A program made the position numbers and the translations under genes. A DNA stretch of 64,000 nt, taken from Niebla homalea. Its lineage: Eukaryota; Ascomycota; Lecanoromycetes; Lecanorales; Ramalinaceae. Positions 1 to 11,500 of the stretch are shown here, one piece after another. The first letter of the stretch is position 1; every line of letters starts with the position of its first letter. Below the pieces are notes generated by a model that searched no databases, was not told the origin of the DNA, and saw only the letters and a program-made list of their open reading frames with translations. The DNA is taken from assembly GCA_019925105.1 (NCBI GenBank), contig JAHGAU010000007.1:1550001-1614000 (forward strand), read 5' to 3'.

Positions 1-1061
1 CTGCTTCTATTGATGCTTTTTGGTACACAACGCAATGCTATAGTATGCGAGCCTCTCCACTGTTTTGTGCAGCAATCGAGACCAATGGGAGGGGAGGCAA
101 GATTAACTACCAGAGTCTTGTGTGTTTCACAATCCTCCCAAGCGCGAAAGCAGTAGAAGAGTCAAGAGTGAATCAACGGGAAAATAATGATACGTAAGGG
201 AAGAGCGAGGAAGAGTGAGGAAGAATGAGGAAGAGGGAATTAAGGACCACAACAACAATGAATGTGAATGAAAGAAATCCTTGAATGCCTAAAACGGAAG
301 CAACGCCCCGAGCGCCCCGCCTCTCGGAAGATTTATGTGGGGGTCTTTCGGGCGTGTCTAGTGATGTCTACGGTGTCTTAGCGCATCGAACCTTGTTCGA
401 TGACACCAAGAACCACCATTTTCCCAGACCCTTGATCGTTGACTTGTTGTGAATGAGGTTGTAAATGACATCAATTGTGAGGATGCGAAGACCTGCAAAT
501 TTCTACTAGTCATTTGTCATTAAAAATTACATCTGTCAATTTCTCATTGCATTGCCTGCCTACCAATGTGGCGTAAGAGCCAACATCAGTTGACCCTTTG
601 AGCCCTGCCGCTGAGTGATACACCTGCGACGGCCCGTTCATGCTTGCAGAAGTGCTTATGGCTTGGCCTTGTTGGGATCTGTCATTGGGCTACTCCATAC
701 GAGTAGTCAGCCCAAGAAGCCGTCCATGCGAGCTCGATTCGTCCAAGGTGACAAGGTCGGCCGACATGTGGGGTACAGAGGTACCGCATGAGGCTGTAGA
801 TACGTCCGTAATCATAAGGCGAGCAGGACTCGGCTCATGCGCTGGTTGCGCCTATATCATCTATATGCGAGCTTCTTCATCTTTCTGCATCCATCATCAT
901 GTGCGCGCACTTTACTTTGTGCGCTTTTGGTTGTCGCCTATGAATAGGAAACTAATGTCCTCCAGCTATGTCGTTTCCGTACAGCTCCTCACCTGACTGG
1001 ACTAGGATCAAGGCAGAGTCAGCTCTCCTGCATCAGTCCAATGGTTTGGGCGCCCTGCTGA
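1..1061. other. Gene-free left edge, upstream of hydrolase-CorA gene
   Basis: No reading frame here resembles a known protein. The only structure I see is a short purine-rich tandem repeat near 199-236. The last few hundred bases probably hold the promoter and the missing first exon of the downstream hydrolase-CorA gene, because that gene's open frame begins at a stop codon (1059-1061) with no ATG before the conserved motif. Confidence 0.5.
199..236. repeat. Short GAGGAAGA-type tandem repeat
   Basis: Four imperfect copies of a roughly 10-nt purine unit (gaggaagag/agtgaggaag) lie in a row. It looks like a simple microsatellite. Confidence 0.6.
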
Positions 1062-4000
1062 CGAACATCTAGCATCATTTTTATCCCCGCCATCGGTGCA
1101 GATCCTCGATCGACTTGGGAGCGTCAATCTCATGGTCCAGAGAGTGAGCGCCTCGATTATGCGATCCGCGATCACTTGAAGGGTGAAGCACGTGTGCATC
1201 TGTACGACCACCTGAATGAGAAAGAGAGGGGACTGGAGATACCACGTCAGAGGAGTTCGGTAACGAGTGAGGCCTTGAGCGTCCGTCAACGCGATTTGTT
1301 GGCTGCTTTTCGCGAGACCGGTCACCGCTTGGACGACTTTGGGGTTGAAGATTGGGCCGGTCGACTTTACGAATGGCTTCTTTCATTCCAACAACTCTCG
1401 ACCGGGCCGAATCAGAGCAACAGCTCAAACCAGACAAACCGCCCGATAATATTCATCTGCCATAGCACAGGCGGTAATGTGTTGAAGCAGGCCTTGGTCA
1501 AGCGATCAGAGGGTACATCCAATCCTATCGCCGTAAGCACCATCGGCATCACATTTTTCGGCGTACCTCATCATGGGTCCAGTGTCCTGTCCAAAGACGA
1601 GTACGTTCAGACCGTTCAAACCAATCTGGGCCTCAAGTGGAAGATGTCGGAACGGCTCCGTCAAGACTTTCGACTTCGCAACGACAATAAGGAACTAGAG
1701 ATGTTGAATCACAGGTTCGCGGTTGACGTTGTCGGTGTCAAAGTTCTCAATTACGTCGAAATGGCGGACACCAATCTTCAGGTGCTGGTGTCAGATCATG
1801 ACAGTGTGGAGAGTACGACAATCATCAGACTCTGTATCGTCGACAGTCGTTCAGGCAAATTGAGCACACCACAGATCCCTGTGGAAGACGAAGATTTCAT
1901 GCAGCTTGACGTGACCCATACCGATCTACCTCGCTTCGTTGACCAACAAGACCAGTATGAAATTTACGTGACCGAGATAGGGCGCCTCGTGCGAAAGTTT
2001 CATGAAGCAGACCGGAATGAATATCGGCTTTTACAGAGCAAAATCAATGAAGAAGTCAAAGTTCACGTGCATCAATTCTATAAAGACAAAGAATCCATCA
2101 AGATCCTCCTAGCCCAGCCAAATCTCGACAGGTTTCTAGAAGTAGGTCCCACGCGCGCCATCAATGATGAAATCCAGGGCCGCGATAAGAAAATGGAGAC
2201 ACCTAGGTATGTTACACTGGAGCAAACGTCCCTTGCTTTCTAGATGTTTCCAAAATATGTCCTACCATGGGAGGAATGTTGAGAATAGATGTCTTCTTAG
2301 AGTACCTGTCAAGAGCCACAAAATGCTTTCAATAGAGCTCTGCTAAGTCTGAAAAGGCTATCCAGTGAAGCGCAACGACCCCATTTCCATGTTGAACCCG
2401 CGTCTCAATCGAAAGTCCCGAGCTTCAAGGTTGACCACATCAAGGACGACGTCCATTCAGTTGACAGTCCAAGCATGACAAGACTAGCGCTGCCACAGGT
2501 TGCCATCCCCAAAGGCATACACACCCAAAGACCCCCGGAGAACCCACCTCCGCCAAAGGGCCTCTCCAAGTCTTATTTGAAGTCTGCTGCGCCTGGCTCG
2601 AGTGCGAAGAAAAGTGTGAGTTTTGTGGAAAGGCAGCAGGACGCAATGCACAAGGCTGCGCCCTTCCAACTTCCCGATCGTTCACGAGACCGATTTCGAT
2701 GGATCCATGTTCCTTTCACGCATCCCGGATGGGTCCACCAGGTCCTTGGCGCCATCTCAGAAGACAAGGCAAATTTGCAGCTCCATGAAAAGCTCCTCAT
2801 GGACAAAATATGGTTCTCGCAGCATAACCAATCCAGACACGCTTCACCGCACGCCCGATTTGTCAGACCATCTGTCAGATGTCTTCTGCCCGACAATATG
2901 GACAAGAAGAGTAATGATGGCATGTCCACGCCTTCGAGCGGCTGTGATGACATACAGCTCGTCGCTTACATGCCCTACTTGCATTGGGATAGCTTCGAAA
3001 ACATGAAGAAGCGAGCAGACCTCGTTGATTGGCGTCGTAAACAAGCTGAAGCTCGTCCGATCCCGAGGAAGATTACCCTTTCGGACAGTACTGAACACAA
3101 GTTGGTCCGCCTGCTAATCTACTGTGTTGCTCTCACTCACAATTCATTAGGCTTATCTGGCAATACCTCACACTGGATCGTCCACTTCACTGTAGACGCA
3201 CACTAGATCAGTACGGATACCCATCCCTTAGAAATACTAAAGCCCGGGACTGTGACCAAATTCTTTGGAAGTGTACGCGGGAAAAGAAGGCCACCCCACC
3301 TTATCAATGGAATGCATCTCTGGAAAGGACTCACTCGGTCGGTGAAGATCAGCAACAATACGTTTCAGCCACCTCCAAGGATCATAGGGCAAAGGTTCTC
3401 ATGGTCGATCAGCTTTGGCTGTGGATCCTCGATAATGAAACGGTCGTCACATTCTTTCCAGGACGTGAGAAAGATGATCTCCAAGGCGTGTCTCGAGAAG
3501 GGGACGTTCGTAGTCTGATATATCAGGACATCAACGGTACGTTCAAACAAGATTACCGTCACCATCCAGGCGGATCTTCAAGTAGCGAGACATCTTGTGA
3601 AGAGTGCTCTCCGGATTTGTGCAACGTGACGCCAAGATCAGATTTGAAAGAGCAACACTGATAATGGAATTCCAATTTAGGTGACTATGCCAACGAGTGC
3701 CAGGATCCATACGACTTTGCTGCTTTAGCAATCCGCCATGCAATCAAGGCTCTCCTTGCCAAGACCACGGATCGAGACTTGCAAGTATTTCGCATCTTCG
3801 AAGAGTACATAAGCATTCTTACCGAAAGACAAAATGAATCATACAAAGGCTTCCGAGACAAACAGCACTGGGAAGGCAAAGATGACCAGTCCGAAAAGCA
3901 TGTCCACAACCGTGAGGACCTACATGCATTGCTTGAGCTCCGGGACATCGAGGACGGTAAGTTAAAGCATACACCCCGCAACGATGTAGTAGCGAGAAGT

Positions 4001-4799
4001 CCTAACAAGTGCCCAAATCATAGAGCTCAAGACCATCAACAATGTGATCAAAGAGCAACAAGGCGTGATAGAAGAAATGCTCAAGCAATTCCGCTATCTC
4101 AATGAGGAGCATAGGAAAGGCCTCGAAGGTACGGGCTTTCTCAATGATGTTAAGCACTTCTTGCTTGAACATCAAGTGCAGGTCAAGAGTATGCGCGAGT
4201 CTACTGAAGCTGCGAAGCAAGCATATCGTGAGCTACTCGACATGAAGCAGAAGCAAGCGAATGTTGTGGAGGCGCATCTGGCCAGCCGGCAGAGTAAGGT
4301 GGCAGCCGATCAGTCTCGCACCGTGATGATATTCACCATCTTCACGATCATCTTCATGCCGCTGTCCTTCTTCGCCAGCGTCTTCGGCATCAATTCGAAA
4401 GAATGGAGCGGAGACGGCAACAACTACCTACCATTACGCAGGATCTTCACTTACATGATGGCAATTTCAATCGCGGTCATAATTGTAGCTCTTTTGGCGG
4501 CTTTCAGTGAACCAGCCAGGAAGTTCACCGCAGCTGTTTGGCACTTGGTCCGTTATGGAGTTACCCCGGCATCCCGGCGTCGGCGGTCTGACAGAAGGCT
4601 CCGTCAAGAGGCAGACGCAAGCTCTTTCGCCGAAGCCAACGACGAGAATGAGAAATCTCATGCTCTTCTTAGACGCAATGCGCGCCGATTGTCCACGATC
4701 TCGAGGCGGCATACCACCCAATATTTGGATGACAAGTCTGCGAAAAGGATGCAAAGTGAGGACGACTTCAACCGGGAGTCGAATGGATATGCTGTATGA
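1062..4799 (+). CDS. Alpha/beta-hydrolase (SesB/DUF676-like) fused to CorA-like membrane domain
   Basis: Five exons are inferred: about 1062-2206, 2336-3100, 3151-3536, 3681-3956 and 4024-4799. All junction phases agree. The N-terminal part is a lipase-like fold: a strand and loop reading IIFIPAIGADPRSTW, the nucleophile elbow FICHSTGGNVLKQAL, then FFGVPHHGS, and a likely catalytic His in VTHTDLPRF. The middle carries the CorA-like fungal motif PLHCRRTLDQYGYPSLR. The C-terminus has a coiled region, then two membrane helices (near 4327-4400 and 4447-4505) around a GIN sequence in place of the GMN of true CorA Mg2+ channels, and a basic tail. Fungal SesB-type hydrolases are usually the effector of NACHT/NB-ARC proteins, so a membrane-channel fusion is notable. 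The N-terminus is not resolved: no in-frame ATG precedes the hydrolase motif, so an upstream exon is missing from this model. Transport or lipase activity is inference. Confidence 0.8.
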
Positions 4800-6195
4800 T
4801 GACCCAGCAAGAAGTCAATCGTGGACTACGTCTCTTCAATGCGCGTGTAGCATTATCATTCCCATGCACGTCACCTGCCGCTGGAAGTGCATCGAGGCAA
4901 TGACATATGTAATGATACGGCCCAGTCATTCTTGTCCCTAGCTCGAACTTAAAGTAGCCAGGTGAGGCAGGGCACAGTGCATATCTGACATCTCTAGGGT
5001 TCAAATATATATACAACTAATATACTAATGAGTGATATCTTATATCTTGATACCAATGGCCTCTCGCGTCCTGACCACACTTGCGGTCCACCATGCCGGA
5101 CAGAGTCGTTGTTGCTAAGCGCTTCATGCAAAGCCCAGGCCAATGTAGGGGCAGATACAAGGCCCTTAGATGCACCGAGTCACGCGGAAGGACACCATCT
5201 TGGTGTAGGGTTCTGTCTCCTTGCATAACTCTATTCTGATGCAAATCGCCAATGAGGACGCTGACAGCGAGATCCTTGCATGGAATAATCAACCGCGGCT
5301 TGGGCATTTCGCATCCGAAAGGGTCCAGCTCGCTATAAGCCTTGCGGGCGGCAGCCTGACATGATACACGAAGCGCATGAATTTGGGCAATTGAGCCATG
5401 GTCGAATCCAGAGCAGTCCAGCCTTTGGACACTTGGGACCAAACGTTGGAGAGACTTTCAGGGGTCGCATGATGCTTTGATCGAGGACAAAGGTTGCTTT
5501 TTCACGTTGCTTTAGATAGACTCGAGGTCTGAGTCTGTCTACTCCTGTGCAGAAGAGAGACCTCCCACCGGTCTCTCTCGGCAAGCGACTGAAAAATATC
5601 CATCCAATGCCTGAACGTCGTAGAATCAATCAATTGCTGCCTGGTCACGAAACATGGAAGAATGAGGCCCTAAATGACCTACTGCGAAACGCTCCAGGAA
5701 ACGCTAGGCTTCTTTAAGGCTTCGGGCCGGAGAAGTCTGCCAGGGTCTAGACCTTTGGAATTTCAGACTTGGCAAGAGCGGCCCTCACGAAACCCCATAA
5801 CCCCATGCGACCGACGAAGTCAGAAAGGCCAATTCCCCCACCAAAGAAAGGACACCAGGAGGAAGCTCTTCAATTCTTCAATTGAAGCTGTAGAATTGCC
5901 CAGTCATTCTACTCTTTACCTACACAGAAACATGTCCTGTCTCGTCCCTTGATTCCTAAAACTGATCGGATCCTGCACTCGACCGCACAACGACGTTCTT
6001 CGGAGGTTCATTCCGTCGATTTTAGGGGTCGGCAACTGCGTCGCCCGCGTGTTTGATTACTTTTACTTTCCCAATCCTGCAGTGCATCCCAGGGCCACCA
6101 GTGGCTCTGCATTGCAAAACAACTTGCCGTATCCGTACCCAGCCCTCCAGCCGGAATCTTCACCTCCACGGCAGCATTAGCATGCACGTCTTGTC
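4800..6195. other. Intergenic region, no convincing gene
   Basis: About 1.4 kb without a frame I can assign. Minus-strand frames between about 5017 and 5629 have a somewhat protein-like composition but no recognisable motif, start context or intron pattern. The start is probably the 3' UTR of the hydrolase-CorA gene, and the last 200 nt, with C-rich tracts, the promoter of the gene at 6196. Confidence 0.5.
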
Positions 6196-7891
6196 ATGAC
6201 ACTCACGCAACCCACGTCTGCAACGTCCGTTCCCAACCACGGAGAGGATGACCACCCCGCCAATCATTCCGCACGCACACCGCCTCGCTTATTGAATGAG
6301 CGGGGCCATTCGGACTCTGCACTCCAGAACGGTCGACCCCTGGCTAGCAACACTCTCCTTGATGCCCAAGATACCTCACTTTCCTTGACATCCGCAACAG
6401 CACCTTCCCACCCCGGATGCCAAGGATCAGTCAAATCCAGCTTGTCAACGACTGCTCCGTCCAAGGCGAAAGCTGGGCTTCGTCTACCCTCGTTCCAGGC
6501 ACTTGGAATAGCCACGCCGAAAGGGCATCCCGCCGCTCTGCTCACACCGCCCGAGGAGAGTGGACTACCAGACGCGTTGAACCCTGCATTGAACCTGCAC
6601 CACCCGAGAAGCCAGTCATTCCCTCAGACTGAAATGCCCACAAGTCCCAAGTTGGCCGAGATTAGCGTTGATCCTACACCTGTGCGACCGGTGGAAGATG
6701 CCACTCCACGTCAGGGAAACATCGCCATGGCAGAGGCACTAGGGCCAACATCGATGAGTGCTCCAGCATTGCCAAACCCTGGAGTGGGCGGGTTTTCCGC
6801 CACTTGGGCCACTGAGGCCATTAAGAACACGGGTAAGTCTAGTCACGTACCTGGCTCAAGTTCAGCCCCTGCTAACAATGACAGTGCACACAGCTTCTGA
6901 GCTTGCCTCACGTCGAAACGTTATCGTACTCTGTCACTCACAGCCATGTCCCTTGCCAAGCGAGCTGTCTCCCACAACGGCATTCAGCGATCTGATGTCG
7001 GCTATGCAGACGAGAACCCAAGCTTTCATTGAAGTCACCCATGCGATACCCTTGAAGTTCAACATGAATCAAGTACCCAGCAGCCCCGCCATCACCCCGA
7101 ACCTCACGAATGAGCAAGTCAACGACTATTTCAGCATTCAAAACATATTCTCCAAGGCCGTCGTTGCAAGGTCGTATCAAGATGCCTTGGAAGGCTCGGT
7201 CCCATCATCACCACACCCAATCGTCTGCCCAGACAGCGTTCACGTTTCTCTTCTGGAACGCTACATACCGCCAGGGTCTGTCAGTGAATATCGGGACCTC
7301 TTTGCCAACGAGGTTCCCTCAGCTCTTGTGAATCGCTTGACAGAATTGCACACTGACGACAGTCGCTTACTCTTCATATATCCCACCAGAACCGGAGCAC
7401 TGACTTTTCAGTCCGAATACCTTGCCCCCCTGCTCGACCCGGTCCTGCGATCAATTTCAGGCTTCTACAGCCTAAGATCTGATCTGGGCACCAATGTTGC
7501 CAAGATGGCGGCGATTGACCAAATGGAATCATACGAGGGGATGCTGCGAAAAATCAATGCCCTCCTCACGAAGCTGGGCCGGACACCCAAACACTCACCA
7601 CGCCCGCCACGAAGATTCAAGGTAATTTGCAGCTCGGCTCAGCGGGTACCTCTTGATCGAGCATCTTGGCAGGAATGGTACCTCCACCAAGAAACACTGC
7701 GGATACAGGGCCTTGTCGACCGATATTTTCAGCGTGGTGAACGCCTACCCACGCAATGCCATCGCAATGTTACGCAAAGCTCCCTGTGTCGCGAGATTTG
7801 CAATGGCCTGAAAGATCGAGGCTACCCGCCCGGCTCTCCCGCAAAGTCCGATATCGAGGTTGGCATTTTCGTCATACAGCGACTCCCCTAG
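6196..7891 (+). CDS. Conserved fungal protein of unknown function
   Basis: Two exons, 6196-6832 and 6885-7891, with a 52-nt GTAAGT...CAG intron in phase 1, give about 547 residues. The first 210 residues are low-complexity and rich in Ser, Pro and Thr, typical of a disordered fungal N-terminus. The second exon encodes a folded-looking domain with a well-composed mix of hydrophobic segments (around FIEVTHAIPLKF, SLLERYIPPGS and LLFIYPTRTGALTF) and ends in VGIFVIQRLP. I see no membrane segment, signal peptide or catalytic motif and do not recognise the family. The next gene on the same strand is the hybrid histidine kinase, about 630 nt downstream; there is no direct evidence that they work together. 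The N-terminal Met has one alternative downstream (around 6646) but the open frame supports the first. Confidence 0.7.
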
Positions 7892-8520
7892 TATGCTAGC
7901 GTAAAAGAGCGTAGCCCAGGTTCTGGTGTCTGATGATGCACCAATTGACCTTTCTATGAGTGGATCACGAGGAATGGTCTTTGGTATCTGAGTGGTTTCT
8001 TCTTTACTGAATAGCGAGGCGCTGGATGGGAGTTTTGAACGCGACCTTCATTGGAAAGCCACAACAGGCTCTAGGTAATGACAGATTGCCCACAATGGTG
8101 TAGCTCACCATCATTATATAATCCAAGACAAATTAATGTAATGACTGTGCAGGGTCATACCGTGTGAGACCTGTGATCGATGACTTATAGTACAGTCTGT
8201 TGTGTCTGAAGGCTGATCTAAGTTGATTGGACTTTGCGACTGAAATGTATACGTTGCCCATTAAATAGGTTTTGAGCTATGACTTCGATTGGAAGACTCT
8301 GCTCGTGCCTCCGGTGCCGTGCCCCTATTGGTTGTTTGTGAAGATGTATTTTACAGCCGGTTCCTGCGTCATAGGCAGCTCATAGGGCTGAATTTGATAT
8401 CAGGAGATCTCCGCGACCTGGAGTACCAAAATTGAAGATTCAACGCTCTGCAGCGAGGATGCTCGATCCTGCTCAGCTTCATGGATGAGCAGTGCTCTCC
8501 TACTTGGCTCTTTTACAACC
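7892..8520. other. Intergenic region upstream of histidine kinase
   Basis: No coding frame. It should hold the 3' end of the preceding transcript and the promoter and 5' UTR of the kinase. The kinase frame stays open to an earlier ATG at 8485, so the last 36 nt may be coding. Confidence 0.5.
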
Positions 8521-11500
8521 ATGAAGGAGACTATTAAGTCAGAGGAAGTAGTCCATCAGCTGGTCCCGCCCAAGCATCTGTTTGAACGCTTGGCTCAGAT
8601 TCCGGGCTACACATGGGATCAAGGCATACGACCCTTCCACTCGGTAATGTGAACAAGAGGACCGCCCGCCCTTGGACTTGAGTACTGACTTCTCCCACTT
8701 AGTCTTATGACAACTGGCACGTGTTAGGCATCCAGCACATTCGCAACGATGCCGCTCCTACCCCTACCTCATCGTCCCTGCGCGCTAGAAGTGACTCTGG
8801 GCCGAGCTCTCCACCAGCAGAAAAGAAGGGATACTTTCTCCCGCGTCGTGAAACGGCTTCACACGCCACAGAAGAGCAAGGCTCAACAGCTTCCAATGTG
8901 GACCTTGGCCACAGACCCGTCATTGCAAGGGTGTCCACGCACTCGCTGCGCTTTGAACGGGAGTACCACCTTTGTAAAGCTTTTGCCCAGACTGCCGATC
9001 CTAGCCGCCTGCACATCATTCGCCTTATCGATCTGAAGGAGCTGCCGAGTCGCTCCGGCGACGATGAGCGTCTTTTGTGCTGCATATGCGAGGCACCAGG
9101 GCCAAACTATCTCACAGATGTGATTGACTTCGGCCCCGCATTTGTCGGACCTACCAGGGCAGCGTCCAATGGTGTCAGTGCTGAAGACGGAATCTCTGAC
9201 AGCTTATCAGGGACGTCCGTCAGAAAGCGACAGCCCATCTCCATCTCAAACTTCCTCGAATTCGCCATTGGGGCATGTGAGTGCTTGGAGCTATTACACT
9301 ACGGGCTGAAAAGGGTTCATGGGGAGTTAAGAGCAGATGCATTCCATTACAATGAGGAGACTGGAACAGTGAGGCTTGTCAATTTTGGATCGGGCCCGCG
9401 TGCCTTCGAGAATGGCTTCACGAGCAGTGGTTGGCTGACACTGTCGCGAGAGCTGGGCATCAAACACAAGCTGCAGTTCATTGCTCCCGAGCAGACTGGG
9501 AGGATGCCCGCTGAGCCAGACTCTCGAACCGACATCTACTCGCTGGGCATCATCTTCTGGACTCTTCTTGCTGGTAGGCCCGCGTTCACAGGCGAGAACC
9601 CTATCGATGTCGTTCAGGCCGTTCTTGCAAGGCGACTGGAGCCTGTTTCTTCGGGTCGGCTCGAAGTTCCTGACGTGATATCACATGTCATCCAGAGAAT
9701 GACCCACAAGCAGATTGAAGATCGATATCACTCGACAAGTGGCTTGAAGCATGATTTGGTCGAGATAAACAGGCTATTGGGTGACGGGGAGACGGATGAG
9801 CTGGCAAACATGACACTTGGCACCAAAGACGTCTCTTCCTTCTTCATGCTGCCTTCGAAGCAATTTGGGAGGGAGGCAGAGCACGAGATTCTGACTGACG
9901 TGGTAGACAAAGTCGCCAGTAAGCAGCGCGTCTCTGCCGATCCGACGATCTCCGGTCTGGGTTCTGTTGAGGGTTCAGTGAACTCTGGGCCATCTGGCCA
10001 CCGAAACAGCGCCGACGTTGTTACTCGATCGAGCGCTGCAAGCTCCATTAGCGGAAGCCCATCCTTCGGCCCACAGAGGCTCGGTGGTAGCCAGCAAGAT
10101 GGTCGGGTCAACGATGCGGTACCAAAAGCCTCCCTGATCAGCCAGGAGAATCGGGCTTCCATGGCCACAGGATTCTCCTCTGGCTCGCAGGTGAGCGGTA
10201 CCAGGCCTGACTACGCATCGCGTACAAGCAAAGACGGCATGCCATTGCGCATTGTTCGCCCCAATCATACGTCCCGAAAACGCCATAGAAGCGAGGTGGT
10301 GACCATCCGCGGTGCTCCCGGTGTGGGCAAATCCAGCTTCATGACCAAGGTTCAAGCGAAAATACGAGATTCGGGCTACTTCGCCAATGCGAGATTCGAC
10401 AGCGCTCAAAAGGCCCCATTTGAGCCCCTCCTCAAAGCCATGGGCTCTCTCTTTCGTCAAATCTTTTCTGAGAGTGATTTGAACACCGATTACCATCAAC
10501 ATGTGGCGAACGGCGTCCGCCCTTTCTGGGGCAATGTGTGCTCCATGCTTGATCTGCCCGAAAGCCTTCTTGCCGACACCAGATTCGGCAATAATACGGG
10601 CACCAGCACGGTCGGCCAGAGTTCCATGAGGTCCTTGAAGACAGAGACAACGGAAGCCTCAAGTACTTACAGCGCCCAAAGCACCAGTTCGGCCGATCTC
10701 CTACGAGGATCCGTCGCTAACGCCCGTTCCCTTAAGTTTATCTACATATTCGTTGAAGTCCTGAGAATCATCTCAAATCTGAAACTCATCTGCCTCTGCT
10801 TGGACAATATTCAAAACGCTGACGATGAAAGCCTGGAGCTTCTTTCAACGGTCGTAGACAGGAGGCTCAGCATAATAATCATCGTACGTATGAACAACCA
10901 GTGGAGGATGACAGCAATGCTCACCTTGGTAGGCAACTTGTAACGATGCCGGATTATCGCCCGCCGTGAGTGGTGTCTTGAACCACAAGGAAGCAAATGT
11001 CACCTTGATTGACTTGAAACCTCTGGATGAACGCCTAGTCACTGAGTACATCTGCGCGTGTCTTTCCCAAACCCCTGAATACGTCCTTCCGCTTGCCATT
11101 GTGTGCCTCGAAAAAACAAATGGCAATCCATTCTATCTTCAACAGATGCTCACTCTTTGCAATCGAAGGGGCGCCATTTGGTATTCGTGGAAGGATGCCG
11201 GCTGGCAGTACGACCTGGATCGAGTATTTGCCGAATTCGCGTCTCCAGAGTATGGCCAACAGCTCAATACGAACTTCATCACCGGAAGGCTACAGGATCT
11301 GCCCCCCGCAGCTCGATCAATCTTGGCGTGGGCATCTCTGATTGGGAAAAGCTTCTCATTCAAGCTCATCCGACGGGTGATGAGCGGAGAGTTCTTCTAC
11401 CCCGAAACAGAGCTCAAAGACGCCTGTCCCAAGACCATAGACTTCTCCAATCCACAACCAGTGGCCAACCTGGTTGAAGGCCTCGAGGCTGCGCTTCAGG

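Noticed and set aside
5017..5629. Possible minus-strand gene
   Set aside because: Frames are protein-like in composition but carry no motif, no plausible intron chain and no clear start.
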